Origin: Clarireedia homoeocarpa
Lineage: Eukaryota; Ascomycota; Leotiomycetes; Helotiales; Rutstroemiaceae
Direction: 5' to 3'
Assembly (NCBI GenBank): GCA_001465935.1
Contig: LNKV01000017.1
Span: 425,533 to 489,532, forward strand
Length of the DNA: 64,000 bases
Shown here: positions 47,774-59,739 of the stretch, piece by piece
Position numbering within the stretch: the stretch's first letter is position 1
Layout of the letters: every line of letters begins with the position of its first letter
The notes under the pieces: generated by a model
Databases searched by the model: none
What the model was told of the DNA's origin: nothing
The model's input: only the letters and a program-made list of their open reading frames with translations
Made by a program: the position numbers and the translations under genes

Positions 47774-47897
47774 AAGTATTTCCCGCTCATTCCACGCGGA
47801 AATATCATGGCAACCGTGCATGCTGTTGCAGAGAAAGCTGCGGATGTTATTAAAGGATTGTGAACTTGATCAATCCCCCAGACTTGTGAGAAAGTAG
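47774..47897 (+). pseudogene. Flipped C-terminal segment of a GMC oxidoreductase
   Basis: On the plus strand, 47777-47863 reads YFPLIPRGNIMATVHAVAEK and on to AADVIKGL and a TGA stop, the normal last segment of a GMC oxidoreductase, which should follow a VVDASI sequence. The minus-strand GMC relic that ends here stops matching the family exactly after LRMVDA (47898), where this segment should begin. Flipping 47774-47897 would place it in the right orientation right after that point. The simplest reading is a local inversion of about 124 bases; a separate gene fragment is the alternative. Confidence 0.65.
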
Positions 47898-49764
47898 TGC
47901 ATCAACCATGCGCAGATTATCCGTGCCATACACGACCAGCTTCTCATCTACAACCCCTCCCTTCTCACGCGGAAGCATCGAAACCGAACCGCATGTATAG
48001 TATATCATAAGGGCGGTATCAAGCACATACTTCTTCGCCCCTTCTAGATCCTTGATTTTGAAAGAATCCGGGTGGTTACGTTTACCATCCGGCTTGAAAA
48101 ATGGCGAAAGCTCTTTACTCTGTCGCAACGTCTCAAGCGTCTGCACATGTCTGACCATGATCTCAAGGTCAACCGGGTTGGAAAAATATCCTGCGTCGAT
48201 GACGGGGACAGCGTCGATATCAGCCGAGGATATGTGCGCAGAACCGCGGGAAAACGGATGTGACTGAGAGCAACCAAGACTAGCAAAATTTCCGGCAGGA
48301 GCTCTGTCCCAACGAAACTGGTACCTGCCTCGTGGAGGTTCGCTTAAGCGAGGAATATAAACCAAGCAGCAGAACACTCCTCTAGAGTCTCTATAATAGA
48401 ACGCACAACATCGTAGTACTCGGTGTCTTCTGGCTTTGGGGGGTATTTCTCAAGAAGTTCAGCTTGCAGCTTGCGGCCCTCGGTATTGGAAAACTCCAGA
48501 ACGGGCATGAAAGTATGTGATTGCATGCCGTCAATCGTGAACGGACCAGCCTTGTGCTCTGTGTATAGCTTTTGGGCCATCTGCAAGGCTTCCGGTTCTT
48601 GACGCATCAGAGGATCGCCCGTTATGACTCCATCCGCGACCTCAAAATTGACTCCCGTCATCAGATGGTCCTGTAAGTTCTCACCCACAGCAAGGTTATT
48701 GATAATGACTGGGATTCCGTTCTTATTGAGCAATTCTTCACCACCAATGCCGGAAAGCTCGAGCAATTTGGGTATGTTGAAGACTCCTGCAGCAAGAATT
48801 ACTTCCTTCTTGGCAGAGAACGTCTTCATCTCTCCTTGAACGTTGGCTAACACTCCCGTTGCCTTCACGCCACTAGCAGTGTTTTCAGAAAGAATTTTGA
48901 ATGCCGTAGCTTTGGTGATTAGATGGGAATTTGGTCTTTCAAACGCAGGAACGGCATACGCAGATCCGGTATAGCTGCGTGTCTTGGAGACCGGATCAAC
49001 GGTCGCGGTATTACTGTAACCGCCCATAGAATGACCGGAGAAAGAACCTAAACAATATATATCAGATAAGAAACTAAAGAATAAAACAAGTCTCGAGAGA
49101 TATATCTACATATTACCCGTCGTGATCTTTCCCGACCCTCGGAAGGTATCAATCCAAGCTTTGCACAGAGGATTTTGGAGAATACCGGGAAAGGAAACCT
49201 TGACAGGCCCGGATGTTCTACGATATTCTTCATTGATCCAGCCGATTCCGAGATAATCGAGAGTTTCTTGATCCTCAGATGGCAGAAGTATATAACCCTT
49301 CTTCAGATACGATGCTAGCCCAGCCCAATTCCAACCTTTGTTTCCGAACTTTTCCCAGGCACTGATGTCGGCTTGCGATAGTGCGATGAAAGCCTGTCCG
49401 TTGAGAGCAGATGAGCCACCAAGGAGCTTTCCTTGGGGCTACTTGACCGTACGGCTTTTTAAACTTGGCTTTATGAGAGCGAATTAGCTTTGAAATTTAG
49501 CACCGGGTTCCTAATCCTTACCTGGGGGAAATTATGATATTTCCAATCAACCTCCAAGCCCATGAGACTAGTCCAGAATGCTGGAACGTTGACTCGTAGG
49601 TCTTCGGTGTGGTTTCCTCCAGCCTCGAGAACAAGAACATAAACATTTGGATCTTCAGTCAAACGGTTCGCGACTACGAGACCGGATGTGCCTCCTCCGA
49701 CCACGATGTAGTCGGCAGTGGTAGTTTGGTTTGAGGACGCCATTGTTTTTTGAATAAATGCCAA
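47898..49764 (-). pseudogene. GMC oxidoreductase, recently broken
   Basis: Most of a flavin-dependent GMC oxidoreductase is intact on the minus strand: VVGGGTSGLVVANRLTEDP (FAD), a good intron ending at TAG/CCC so that NFPQ joins PQGKLLGGSSALNGQAF (about 49525-49440), FPGILQNPLCKAW, another intron near 49115-49048, AAGVFNIPKLLELSGIG and VGENLQDHLMTG. The breaks are a TAA at 48344-48346 where FLAQANLHE is expected, a one-base loss near 48293 (PENFASLG frame jump), Tyr in place of the catalytic His (IYYTCGS for the usual TYHPCGT), and loss of the last 30 residues, which lie flipped just beyond. Two of the changes are C-to-T in CA context. Confidence 0.85.
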
Positions 49765-50528
49765 TGAGTGACGAGAACATAGATTAAAGTCTCTGGATAC
49801 TAATAGTCCAAAGGCAAAATACGGAGATGATGATGATCAGACAATCTCTCAGTCGAGTTGGTTCTGGGAGATTTGTTGTATGGCAGCCAAATGCTTGCTA
49901 CGCCTTCCCAAGCTGTGTGCCACTTAGCAATTTGCTGTAGCCCCAACTGTTGAGTGGATTCGCCTAGAAACTGCAATATTTCCAATCATAACTGGCTCAT
50001 GTGTTTCGTATTACTGCTTACTGAAGAATCCAGCGCTCGTTCCGATTTAGATTTCAGCATTCTTCTTAAGAAGTGCTCTGGTCTAATCAAAATCAGATTA
50101 GACAGCTGCAAAACATTTATATGTTTTGTGTCTTGAACTCTCGATTGTTTTTGTGCCAACTCGATTTAGGTTGCATGAGTTATTAGTTAGTAAACGAAGT
50201 AACTGACTGTGCACCGAAACATGAGCCCACGGGAAAGTTTGAGGGGTGGTTGCAGCATCTTGAATATCATTCATAAACGCGAATATTAATACAATATACC
50301 ACATGGGAGATAAGGAACCAATCCAAAGAACGACCTATACACTCCGCTCCTATACAGGGATCTCTCCTTTTGGCCAGCACTAGATAGGGTTATGTCTACA
50401 GAGGGTAAGAACGGAATTGCCTAGTCGTTATTCAATCTAGAAAATTCCTCTCAAGTTCCTCGTCATCCTAAACAAAAAATAATTATTATACAAGAACATC
50501 CATTTGAGAGTTACGCAGCTGATCTAGC
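49765..50528. other. Intergenic, nothing recognised
   Basis: Promoter side of the GMC relic and 3' side of the 521-residue gene. No gene or repeat seen. Confidence 0.5.
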
Positions 50529-52094
50529 TCATCCACACCCAATGCTACCAATTTCCGAGAATTTTCTTTTTCCGGACAAGACCTTGCTGTTCTCCCTGTC
50601 GACGCGACCAAGGTCAGGATTGACCAATATGCAAAGAATGATGTCACGTTTATGACGCCTGTATTGCTCCATGTCACATGCACGAGCAACACTGCCTAGC
50701 TGTAGAAACTCGTCCTTCAGCTTGGTCATCTCAGCACCACGATGAAATGTGTTAACCCATTTGATGAGGTTTGCCATATCTGAAACAAAAGATCCATCCG
50801 CTTCTTTGCTTGCTTGTCTGCTTGAATCTGTCGGGTTGAATAAGAACAGTGCAGAGCACCAAGGTCTTGTTGCGTTAAACAGTTCAACGTCAGACTTGCG
50901 AACACTTGTACCGAGAATGGAAAGCTTCTGAGACAGTCCTCGGTGTTTGTACACATCTCCATTGATCGTCATTGCTGCATCTAACCAATCTCTGAGTTCT
51001 AGCCGAAGAGCATTTGAGGTCTCATCTTGTCTCAGTTGTTGACTGAGCTGTTGAGCATTCAACTCGGCGAGACGCTCCTCATCCGAGTCTAACTCAAGAT
51101 TTTCGACATGCCCTGAATCTTGGTAAACATCGTCAAGGTCCAGGTCTTTTGCGACCTCAGACGGCTTTTCACTGTCGGGAGAGAAAATACCATGGTGCAC
51201 TGGCAGAGAACCCGGTGTTGCTAGCACAATAGCTTCGTTAATGTTGGGTGCCAAATTTATATTGATATTCGCGTCTGGTGGTGACTGAGGAACCTGTACT
51301 CTTGTCGACCTTGATCCATCGTTTGTGACGTATGGTGGCGGTAGTATGCCCGGTGGTGCTAGTACATCCGGTAGTCCTCGTGCGTCCGGCGACGGTAATA
51401 CGACCGGTGACGGAACTGTATCCGGAGGTTCCTGGAGGCCAAATTTGGTCCAGTCCACTAGCTCAATGCCTTGTCTTGAGTACATCTCTATCATATCAGA
51501 TATGCTGATCTCTGCGCCTGTACCACTCAAGCGTTGGCGAATACTGCTCAGACTTTGCTGCGCGTAATCACTAGGTCTTATATATACCTGAAAGGTCTTT
51601 ACAAGAGATAGTAATCTGAGGGTATGAGCCAAACTCCTCGGAACATCATTATCATTGCAGGGTATTTTAGAGATCTTCGCCTGTTTGGCAACAAATCCTA
51701 GGAAACGGAGATCGAATGATAGGACATGGAGCTGCTCTGAGTTGCTTATTCCGGCTTCGTGAATGGCAGATGCGTCGGCGTGGCACAAATCACTGATTTG
51801 CACTATCGGACGAGACTTCCAAGCATATTCAAAGTCACCATGTGGCGGAACAACCAATAACAACTCCATTTGACGGGACTTGCCAACAGCCTTGTAAGTA
51901 ATCTTGAGGGAGAAATGAACATGAATACGTCCCTCTGAGTCGCAGACCACTTGCATAAGAAGGTTAGTTTTCTGTTTGTTACGAGGTAAGCAAGAGCCTA
52001 GGGAAAAAGGCTCGCCCTGATCATCAACCCATTTTATATACACTCTCTCCTTAAGGAGAGTATCCAGCCCAAGATTGTCGATAGGAATCGCCAT
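50529..52094 (-). CDS. Hypothetical protein, 521 aa, family not recognised
   Basis: A single long open frame with ordinary codon use, starting MAIPIDNLGLDTLLKERVYIKW. The N-terminal 200 residues look folded: alternating hydrophobic strands (LLMQVVCDSEGRIHVHFSLKITY, QMELLLVVPP) and helices. A Pro-rich linker (about residues 220-275, with PPPYV and PQSPP) and an acidic segment rich in Asp/Glu (about 315-345) follow, then a helical C-terminal domain and a basic end (SGKRKFSE, nuclear-signal-like). No signal peptide or membrane segment. I do not recognise the family. It lies next to a 63-bp minisatellite and near a zone of dead genes, a setting common for lineage-specific genes. Confidence 0.65.
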   Translation of the reverse strand: MAIPIDNLGLDTLLKERVYIKWVDDQGEPFSLGSCLPRNKQKTNLLMQVVCDSEGRIHVHFSLKITYKAVGKSRQMELLLVVPPHGDFEYAWKSRPIVQISDLCHADASAIHEAGISNSEQLHVLSFDLRFLGFVAKQAKISKIPCNDNDVPRSLAHTLRLLSLVKTFQVYIRPSDYAQQSLSSIRQRLSGTGAEISISDMIEMYSRQGIELVDWTKFGLQEPPDTVPSPVVLPSPDARGLPDVLAPPGILPPPYVTNDGSRSTRVQVPQSPPDANININLAPNINEAIVLATPGSLPVHHGIFSPDSEKPSEVAKDLDLDDVYQDSGHVENLELDSDEERLAELNAQQLSQQLRQDETSNALRLELRDWLDAAMTINGDVYKHRGLSQKLSILGTSVRKSDVELFNATRPWCSALFLFNPTDSSRQASKEADGSFVSDMANLIKWVNTFHRGAEMTKLKDEFLQLGSVARACDMEQYRRHKRDIILCILVNPDLGRVDRENSKVLSGKRKFSEIGSIGCG

Positions 52095-52261
52095 GCCGTG
52101 TACTATAATTATGATCAGCCATGAACATGATGAAGGATGATTGCATTAGAATTGTATTAGAAAAATTTTCCCACACTATGTGTGTATCCCACCCACCCAG
52201 GCTAATAGAGCAGCCTTGACTCTTTGGTATGAACGGAATCGGAAAGATTAAGCAGTAGACA
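52095..52261. other. Promoter side of the 521-aa gene
   Basis: Short non-coding stretch between the ATG of the hypothetical gene and the minisatellite. Nothing else seen. Confidence 0.5.
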
Positions 52262-52830
52262 CTGAGGAACCTAACCACGGACACAGCACAAGACAGAGTC
52301 GGGGTTGTTCCCAAACAGCAGCCTCTGAGGAACCTAACCACGGACACAGCACAAGGCTAAATCGGGGTTGTTCCCAAACAGCAGCCTCTGAGGAACCTAA
52401 CCACGGACACAGCACAATGCTGAATCGGGGTTGTTCCCAAACAGTAGACTCTGAGGAACCTAACCACGGACAAAGCACAAGGTTGAATCGGGGTTGTTCC
52501 CAAACAGTAGACCCTGAGGAACCTAACCACGGACAAAGCACAAGGTTGAATCGGGGTTGTTCCCAAACAGTAGCCTCTGAGGAACCTAACCACAGGATAA
52601 AGCACAATGCTGAATCGGGGTTGTTCCCANNNNNNNNNNNNNNNNNNNNNNNNNNNNNNNNNNNNNNNNNNNNNNNNNNNNNNNNNNNNNNNNNNNNNNN
52701 NNNNNNNNNNNNNNNNNNNNNNNNNNNNNNCACAATGCTGAATCGGGGTTGTTCCCAAACAGCAGACTCTGAGGAACCTAACCACGGACACAGTACAAGG
52801 CAAGATCGGGGTTGGCACTGAGGAACACGA
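52262..52830. repeat. 63-bp tandem repeat (minisatellite) with assembly gap
   Basis: Units begin CTGAGGAACCTAACCACGG at 52262, 52325, 52388, 52451, 52514 and 52577, spaced exactly 63 bases, and again at 52769 after the run of N. Each contains ATCGGGGTTGTTCCCAAACAG. Units differ by a few bases; one (52577) has an extra base and the last, near 52800-52830, is decayed. Because 63 is a multiple of three, both strands stay open over long stretches, which produces false coding frames. True copy number is unknown because of the gap. Confidence 0.97.
52630..52730. other. Assembly gap (101 N)
   Basis: A run of unresolved bases inside the minisatellite, no doubt caused by the repeats. Its real length cannot be known. 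Confidence 1.
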
Positions 52831-54179
52831 ACTGTGTACGAAGTATATAAAAGACAATATAGAAGCGATCTCGTATAAGTGTGATGTGTATAATAATATT
52901 GCGATGATCACTGTGATGTAGGTGGTGGAGATGAAGAGACGAAGGAGGGATAGAAATAAGACAATAAGCGGAAAAATGACGGCGATAAATGATACCGAGG
53001 ATTAGAGGGGAGGACAAGACACAGTTATACATATTGTAGATTACGTTGACCTAACCACACCAAAACAGTAGACGCTATGACTTGGTCACGTGGTGCTACA
53101 TCGCTACTTGGAAGTTCTCTTGGCGCAGTTGCAGTTGTCTTGTCAGGTGACAAGACAATTTCGTCGTCGTGCTTGACATTGACAGGCCTCTCAACTGGAC
53201 TCTCGATCGCTTTTGCTTATTGGGCAGAAAAGTGGCAGAAGATGAGAGGCACTTTGACGGGTACATTCATTACAAGTAGTCAGTCTGTGGGTAGACATTT
53301 TTTGAAAATGGCGCGTTCACGCGATGTATGAATGAAGGGATACTACGAAGTATCCCCGATATTGGCAGGGCATCGGCAGGGTATTGGCAGGGTATTGGCA
53401 GAAAGACTGTTGGCTTGAACAGCTGGGGCATTTTTCTTTGGGGCTGCCACTTGTCACTGGCTGGATATGAACTAGAAATCAACGGGGAGTTGGCTGTCTT
53501 ATTTATTGCTATGGGGCAACAAGCTCCAAGTTCCAAGTTTCCAAGTTCCGAGTTCCAACTCCCGAGTCAACAACCAAACGGATTCCTGCAACACAATACC
53601 CTGCAAAATACTATGTATGCAAAGTAAAGTAGACATGACAAGTCCCGGACAGCCCAAATCCACAAGTCAGGTACATGTGGGAAAGACGTTACAAGCGGGG
53701 AAAGCTCGAGCGTTTTAAGGTGGCTCTACGAAGTGGCCTGTCACGCCTGTGAAGGGCTACCGAAGGGGCAAATAGGAGGCTATATCAGATACCCCAACAG
53801 TACGAAGTGCTATGTACGTTGTAAAGAAAGACCGTTTCCCGGCAATGAAAATCTAGATGCCGTTCGTCCAAGTCAGAAACCGCAATCCATCCAACAAGTT
53901 CTGTCTTGCTACCCAAGTAACTTACTTACTCGTATTGTCCGGCTTACGAGTTTCAAGTGACGGTACTTCTATCTGCCATACACGCCTCGAAACAAAGAAA
54001 AAACATAAAAATAATACGAGGTTGCACACAACCTTGCATGAAGACGTCGCTTGGTGTCTTGGACCAATGCTTTTTTTCGCAGGATTCTCGTAGGATCGCC
54101 ATCTGTGAACGAGAACCTCTCATCAATCCATCTTTCACTTTCTTTCTTCACATCACCGTCGAAACATGCGCGAGCCATC
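52831..54179. other. Intergenic, nothing firmly recognised
   Basis: About 1.35 kb between the minisatellite and the carboxypeptidase gene. An 84-codon plus-strand frame at 53077-53331 has a hydrophobic middle but no recognisable family. GGATACT/AGTATCC at 53338-53355 forms a 7-base hairpin, followed by a short tandem repeat of GGCAGGGTATT (53365-53400). The last 130 bases are a CT-rich leader for the carboxypeptidase. Confidence 0.45.
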
Positions 54180-56384
54180 ATGCATTTCACCCTCGTTCTT
54201 TCCGTCCTGTTCCCCCTCACACTCGCTCAATATCCGCCTGTATCGAACTTGACGAGGATCACATCTCCTGTCGATGAGAGCATCACTATTTCTTACAAAA
54301 CTCCACCAACAGGCACTTGCCAGACGGTTTTTGATTCGCAGCAACAATATACGGGTTGGGTTAATATACCGGGGAGTTATGCGACGAATACATTCTTTTG
54401 GTTTATCTCTGCGAGAGATCCGACGGATCAATTAACAATATGGTTGAATGGCGGGCCCGGTTCGAGTTCTATGATAGGCCTCTTTACAGAAAATGGACCT
54501 TGCGAAGTTGTTCAGGAGGCCCAGGGGAAGTTTGGGACTGTAGCTAGAGATTGGGGATGGGACAGAGGGTCGAATATCCTTTACATCGATCAGGTATGTG
54601 GACAATTCAACACCACACGGTGGTCTGGTTGCCTATTGTTGGGGAGAGTCGCACCCTGCTCACTCAAATGCGCATTTGCCAAAACCTCCGGACTATAGAT
54701 GTTCAAAACCTTCGAATAGGCGGAGGTCTTCCAAATTCATTGATGTGCCCTCATTTTTCTTGCAAGCTAACGATCTCCCTAGCCTAATCAAGTCGGGTTC
54801 TCCTATGATACACCCACTAACTGCTCATTGGATTTACTCACCTCGAACCTTTACACTCCGCAGCAGGCGTTGCCGAATTCCCAGCCTGCAGACACCTTCT
54901 TGAACGGCACGTTCAGCTCCCTGAATGTGAACAACACAGCGAACACAACACAATTAGCCGGGATGGCCATTTGGCATATGCTACAAGGTTTCCTCGGGGC
55001 CTTTCCACAGTATGCGCCGACAAATAGTTCTACCATGGGTGTTCACCTCTTCGCAGAAAGCTACGGTGGAAAATACGGACCTGCATTTGCAACGATATGG
55101 GAGGAACAGAACGCGAAGCGCGCAAACGGTACGCTTCCGGCGAAGGGAACTATTGATATAAAACTCAAGTCCCTCGGAATCATTAATGGCTGTGTGGACG
55201 ACCTAGTACAAGCGCCGTATTATCCTGCTATGGCAGTCAACAACACATTCGGTTTAACCGCTATCAATCCTACTAGAGCCAAGCTCGCGACTGCAAGCTT
55301 CTATGCTTCAGGGGGGTGTCAGGATCTCATTACTCAATGTCGCAGCGCAGTAGCTAGACAGGATCCGGCAAATCTGGGCAATGTCTCGAGTGTTAATAGC
55401 GTCTGCTCCAATGCGTATAACAGCTGCGTAACAAATGTGATGGAGCCGTATTATGATGCTGGTCGTAGCGTATACGACATCTCTCACCTGTTGCCCGACT
55501 CCTTTCCACCAAGTACGTATCTGGAATACTTGAACACCGCCGAATTCTTGGCAGCCATTGGTTCGCCAGTCAATTATACCGAAACCAATTTGCAAGTTGT
55601 TTCCGCTTTCACGTCCACTGGAGACTACGAGCGACATTCTTACATACCTGAAATAGCTGCTCTTTTGAAAGCTGGCATCCGTGTAGGATTAGTCTATGGT
55701 GATCGTGACTACATCTGCAATTGGTTAGGTGGCGAAGCAATCTCTCTTGCGGTGGCAGCAGAAGCCTCTTCCGACTATGCCTCGAAGTTTCCTGCCGCCG
55801 GGTATGCGCCCATAATCACTAACACCACATACATTGGGGGCGTCGTACGACAGTTCGGCAACTTCTCATTCAGTCGCATCTACGACGCTGGACACAGCGT
55901 TCCAGCCTATCAACCCGAAACTGCTTTTCAAGTCTTCGCTCGAATCATAATGGGCACTTCTCTGTCAACAGGAGCGGGCGTTAATCTATCTACATATAAT
56001 ACCACTGGCCCTCTTGATGCCACTCACACCGCGAGCTTACCTTCATCTCCATCCTCTACCTGTTACATTCGCAGTATTCCCGATACATGCACCGGGGATG
56101 AAAAGAACATGATTATCGAAGGGAAAGGAGCCATAATCGATGGCGTGTTATACAGCGCATCTTCCGATTACAGCGCCCCCACAAGCACACCTACCGCATC
56201 CAGATCTGGCAGCGCAGGAAGTGCGTCAGTCACAACAACGACACAGGTCCTTACAGGACTGTTCACAGCGACTGCTACGCCCAGTCCCACCAAGTCATTC
56301 GGAACGCCTTCTTCGCAATTCAGTACCGCGGTTTTAATCTCTTCTATTTGTGGCACTTTGGCATTCTCTTTCTTCTTCGCTTGA
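54180..56384 (+). CDS. Secreted serine carboxypeptidase (S10), probably GPI-anchored
   Basis: An extracellular or vacuolar exopeptidase that removes C-terminal residues at acidic pH. Two exons (54180-54593 and 54783-56384) give 671 residues; the 189-base intron is long for this window, and the join gives YIDQPNQVGFSYDTP. Signal peptide: MHFTLVLSVLFPLTLA. Oxyanion region WLNGGPGSSS; catalytic Ser231 in AESYGGKY, Asp447 in YGDRDYICNW, His509 in DAGHSVPAYQP. Many Asn-x-Ser/Thr glycosylation sites. The C-terminus is Ser/Thr-rich (STPTASRSGSAGSASVTTTT) and ends in a hydrophobic tail (AVLISSICGTLAFSFFFA), as in a GPI-anchored protein. It closely resembles the large fungal S10 group with such tails. 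Confidence 0.94.
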
Positions 56385-59300
56385 ATTTTGTGACTTCAGC
56401 AAGCATGCTTTTAGATCTCTAAGAACATCTCTAAGAACGGATTTATTCACATCGCATCGCATTACTTTACACTTTACAGAAACAGCAGAACCAGATACCG
56501 CCATGCATAGATCGGATACATTGCATGTCCACACGGACTGACATAAAGAGAAGACAGCCACCACCTACATCAAATAATGCACAACACAACAAACCTACAC
56601 TTGCGAAAAAGGGACCTCCGACAAAGTGTCATCATATCGTCGAGTGCATGTACGACCACAATTGTATGTACGAGTATAATAACAACAAACCAAAACCCAG
56701 CCCCAAGTACAGTATAGTACAGCACCGACATCACTCCAAAGAGTCTCGGACCTGCATCTGATATCATTCTAGTTTTTTAATTTTACTTTTTACTTTTCTC
56801 CTTTCTACGGACTGATGTTTAGAAGTTTCTTTTCTTGGAAGGGCGGTTGGCATTTTCGAGAATTTTGCATTGCGCTTGTATGCATTATACCCATCATGTT
56901 TCTTCTTTTCGTCTTCTTTCTCTCTTCTTTTACCCTGTTTCGAGTTCCGCCATACCATATTATACATACACATATACATAAATAACTTGACACAAAGGCG
57001 AAACGAGAGGAGCAGAGTGGAGCAGTGCGTTTTATCTACGAGAAAGAAAGAACAGAAAAAGCTATTCTAATTCGGCGTTCTTTTTATTTTTATTTTTATG
57101 TATTTTTCTTAAAACTGTTTTATCCTGGTTTTGCATGGAGGTGCATGAAATGGGCATGGGCATGGACATGGACATGGACAACGTGAAGGGGGAACGGATG
57201 ATGGATGATGGATAATGGATGAGATGGGGACAGACAATGAATGAATGGCATGGGGATGGGGATGGGGATGAATTGTTCGGATGATGAATGAATGCTTTGC
57301 ATTGTCAGTGCATTGTCGGTGCATTTTACGGACACAAGTTTGTTGGATGGATAGATGGATGGAAGGAAGGGAAAGAAAGAGAGAGACGGATGTGCTGCAG
57401 GCTAGTGATAGAATTATTGATTCAATAACCACGATGAGAACCTTGCTTGCGTGAACGTAGCTACATTGTGAACGGATACAACCTGGACACGGTGACTAAA
57501 CCTTAAAAAGCAAGTATCTCTGGGAATGAGAAATAAGATTCACTATGCATAAGTGAGTAGAAAGATACATGCCAAACGACTGGAATATTCGGATACTCCA
57601 CAGCTACAAGAAGAAATCTTCTTCACGTCCATGACAAGTCATCAGACCGCAATGAAAACTCGACACCATAGTTGCAGATACTGCAATGGCATGGAACGAT
57701 AGCTATGACCAGAGAGTAGGAAAACTATGCATTCAACCTATGATCTTCATGTTGTCAGTGGAGGTTCCATCGATAGACAGCAGAACTTTGAAAGACAGCA
57801 ATAAGAGAAAGAAAATGTCAGATCTACAGCCTTGTCAAAGGCAGTCTCATCAATACCAACTTGTGGCTATGTTGACCGTCGTGATAAATATTGATCATCA
57901 TGTTAAAGGGGGAGAAGTAGGAGATAGTGACTTCTGGACATACATTGAGGCTGAATCCACATGTAAAGGACCATGGTATCGATAGCATATTTCAATACCT
58001 CAATTAAGATGTTAAAGTACCATAGTGAGAAGCTGAAGGAGGCTAATTAGCAATGAACGCGGATGCATATCAAAGTAAGATAGTAGTGAGAGCATATTCA
58101 GTTAAGACAGTCTCGTCACCACCGTAAGGCTTGGACATATGCTTGTCATTTGTCGGTCGATGTCATCAGAATGCTGAAGGTGTGCTGAAGTGCTGAATTT
58201 TGGGGAAAAAAGGTGTTCGTACCAAAACATATATGTTATACACGATTGGATGACTGGATGAAACATTAGCATATGCCTTTGCTAGAACAAACCGAGAAGT
58301 TTTGTTTTATAACGAATTCAGAAGGCATGAATGGTTATTTTTGATGGTGTCAGCAACGGTTACCCGGATCAGACTCGTCATCTAAATTTGCTCATCATAA
58401 AATGTTGGAGAAAGAAAGAAAGAAAATCGTTCTTACCTTTCAGAACAGTACCCGGTATAACAGCCCGCAGTTCCCGCTCTGTAGACACAAGAATTGCAAA
58501 GATGGTTCATCTAATGGTTACAACTCTGATTCCAAGTCAGAACCATTTCGTGACACGGAATACAACGATATCAATTGATTGAATGTAATCAGTGGGCGAG
58601 GTTTTCTAGGCCTGCCGCAAAATGGCTTATCCGTCAAAACCAGCCCCATTTTGGGACTGTCGGAGCCCAGTGCCAATTCATCATTTTGCAGTTGTGCGTT
58701 GCTGGATGTATTGAAGTGAGATGTCGTACCTTTATGAACGTAAGTGTTACTAGACTTGAGAGGTCGTCAGCATCAACTCAATTCAAGTAATTTTCATCAA
58801 TTGAAAAGATTTCCAAAATTTGCTCAGTTACAGCCTTTTTTGACTTCAAAGATCGTAGATCTCAGTCGGTAATTTCCAGCGTGCAAAGCACAAACTGATC
58901 ATCATCGCAAAATTTATGTGAAATGGAATGTTGGTGGTCTTACCATTTGTTGGAAGAGAAGTTGTAGCAGGTTTTCAAGAAGACTTCATTGAAGTTTCGC
59001 AATACCAGTAGCTATACTTATTGTTAGCAAGTCTCAATGGTAAAGAGATGTGCCCTAGTTAAGAAGATTGTAATCTATATCAGACTGACGTGATACAAAA
59101 GTTTCATGCCCCGAAAGGTCAAAGACTCTAGTTTGCGGTTGTTGTTTTGTCATCATATAGATGAGTATGAAGAAGAATTGAGAAGTATAGCTTACCCTTG
59201 AGGTTTTAGATTGCGCACCCAGCTCACATGAGCTGAGTTGCGTTGAGAAGTTGTCACATTACGAGAGACGATGTTGGATTGAACATGAGAAGTTAAGAAA

Positions 59301-59739
59301 TTTGGAAGTTTTGTAGCTCAAGAAATTTTCCTCCTGTGGGGCGCTAAACTTTGGCACTAGTGCAGTCTTCGCGCGCCGTCTCTTATGTAATCATATTGTA
59401 TGCCTGAGGTATTCTGGAGGCTCTCAGCCTCTCCCCCCAACCTCAGGCTCGGCGCTTTCATACCGCTTGCGCCGGTAAGCTCCCTTTTGGTGGAGTATTC
59501 AATGGAATTGCGGAGCTGCATTCAGCTCAAAACCGAACATGTGACGATTGGTCGGCTCTTCAGTTGAAGGAAAAATATTTTGGTGGTGGAAAGAAACACA
59601 ACATATCCGTCCGAGCCGGAAATTCACGTATCGAGAACAGCCGTCTCAATATTGCAACTGGAATTGTTATCGTGTTGTGCAACCGGGAAATCATCGTTCC
59701 CCCATTCGAGTGCTCACCTCCTCCGTCCAGGAAAGTACC
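56385..59739. other. Long intergenic region between carboxypeptidase and FBP1
   Basis: About 3.4 kb without a convincing gene. It includes a simple repeat of CATGGG/CATGGA (57150-57180) and GGGGAT/GATGGAT-rich tracts up to about 57370. The short frames show no domain or splice continuity. A tRNA-like anticodon arm near 58520-58545 was examined and rejected. Confidence 0.5.
57150..57180. repeat. CATGGG/CATGGA hexamer repeat
   Basis: About five consecutive hexamers, TGGGCATGGG then CATGGACATGGACATGGACA, followed within 200 bases by further G/A/T-rich imperfect repeats. Confidence 0.65.

Noticed and set aside
52248..52911. Long overlapping minus- and plus-strand open frames of 130-180 codons
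   Set aside because: They are produced by the 63-bp tandem repeat, whose length is a multiple of three, and run across an assembly gap.
58508..58570. tRNA-like segment with a perfect anticodon arm (TCTGA/TCAGA, loop TTCCAAG) and a D-arm-like TAATGGTTA
   Set aside because: The T-arm lacks the GTTCRANNC sequence and a 7-base loop, and no acceptor stem forms. Chance or a long-dead tRNA.
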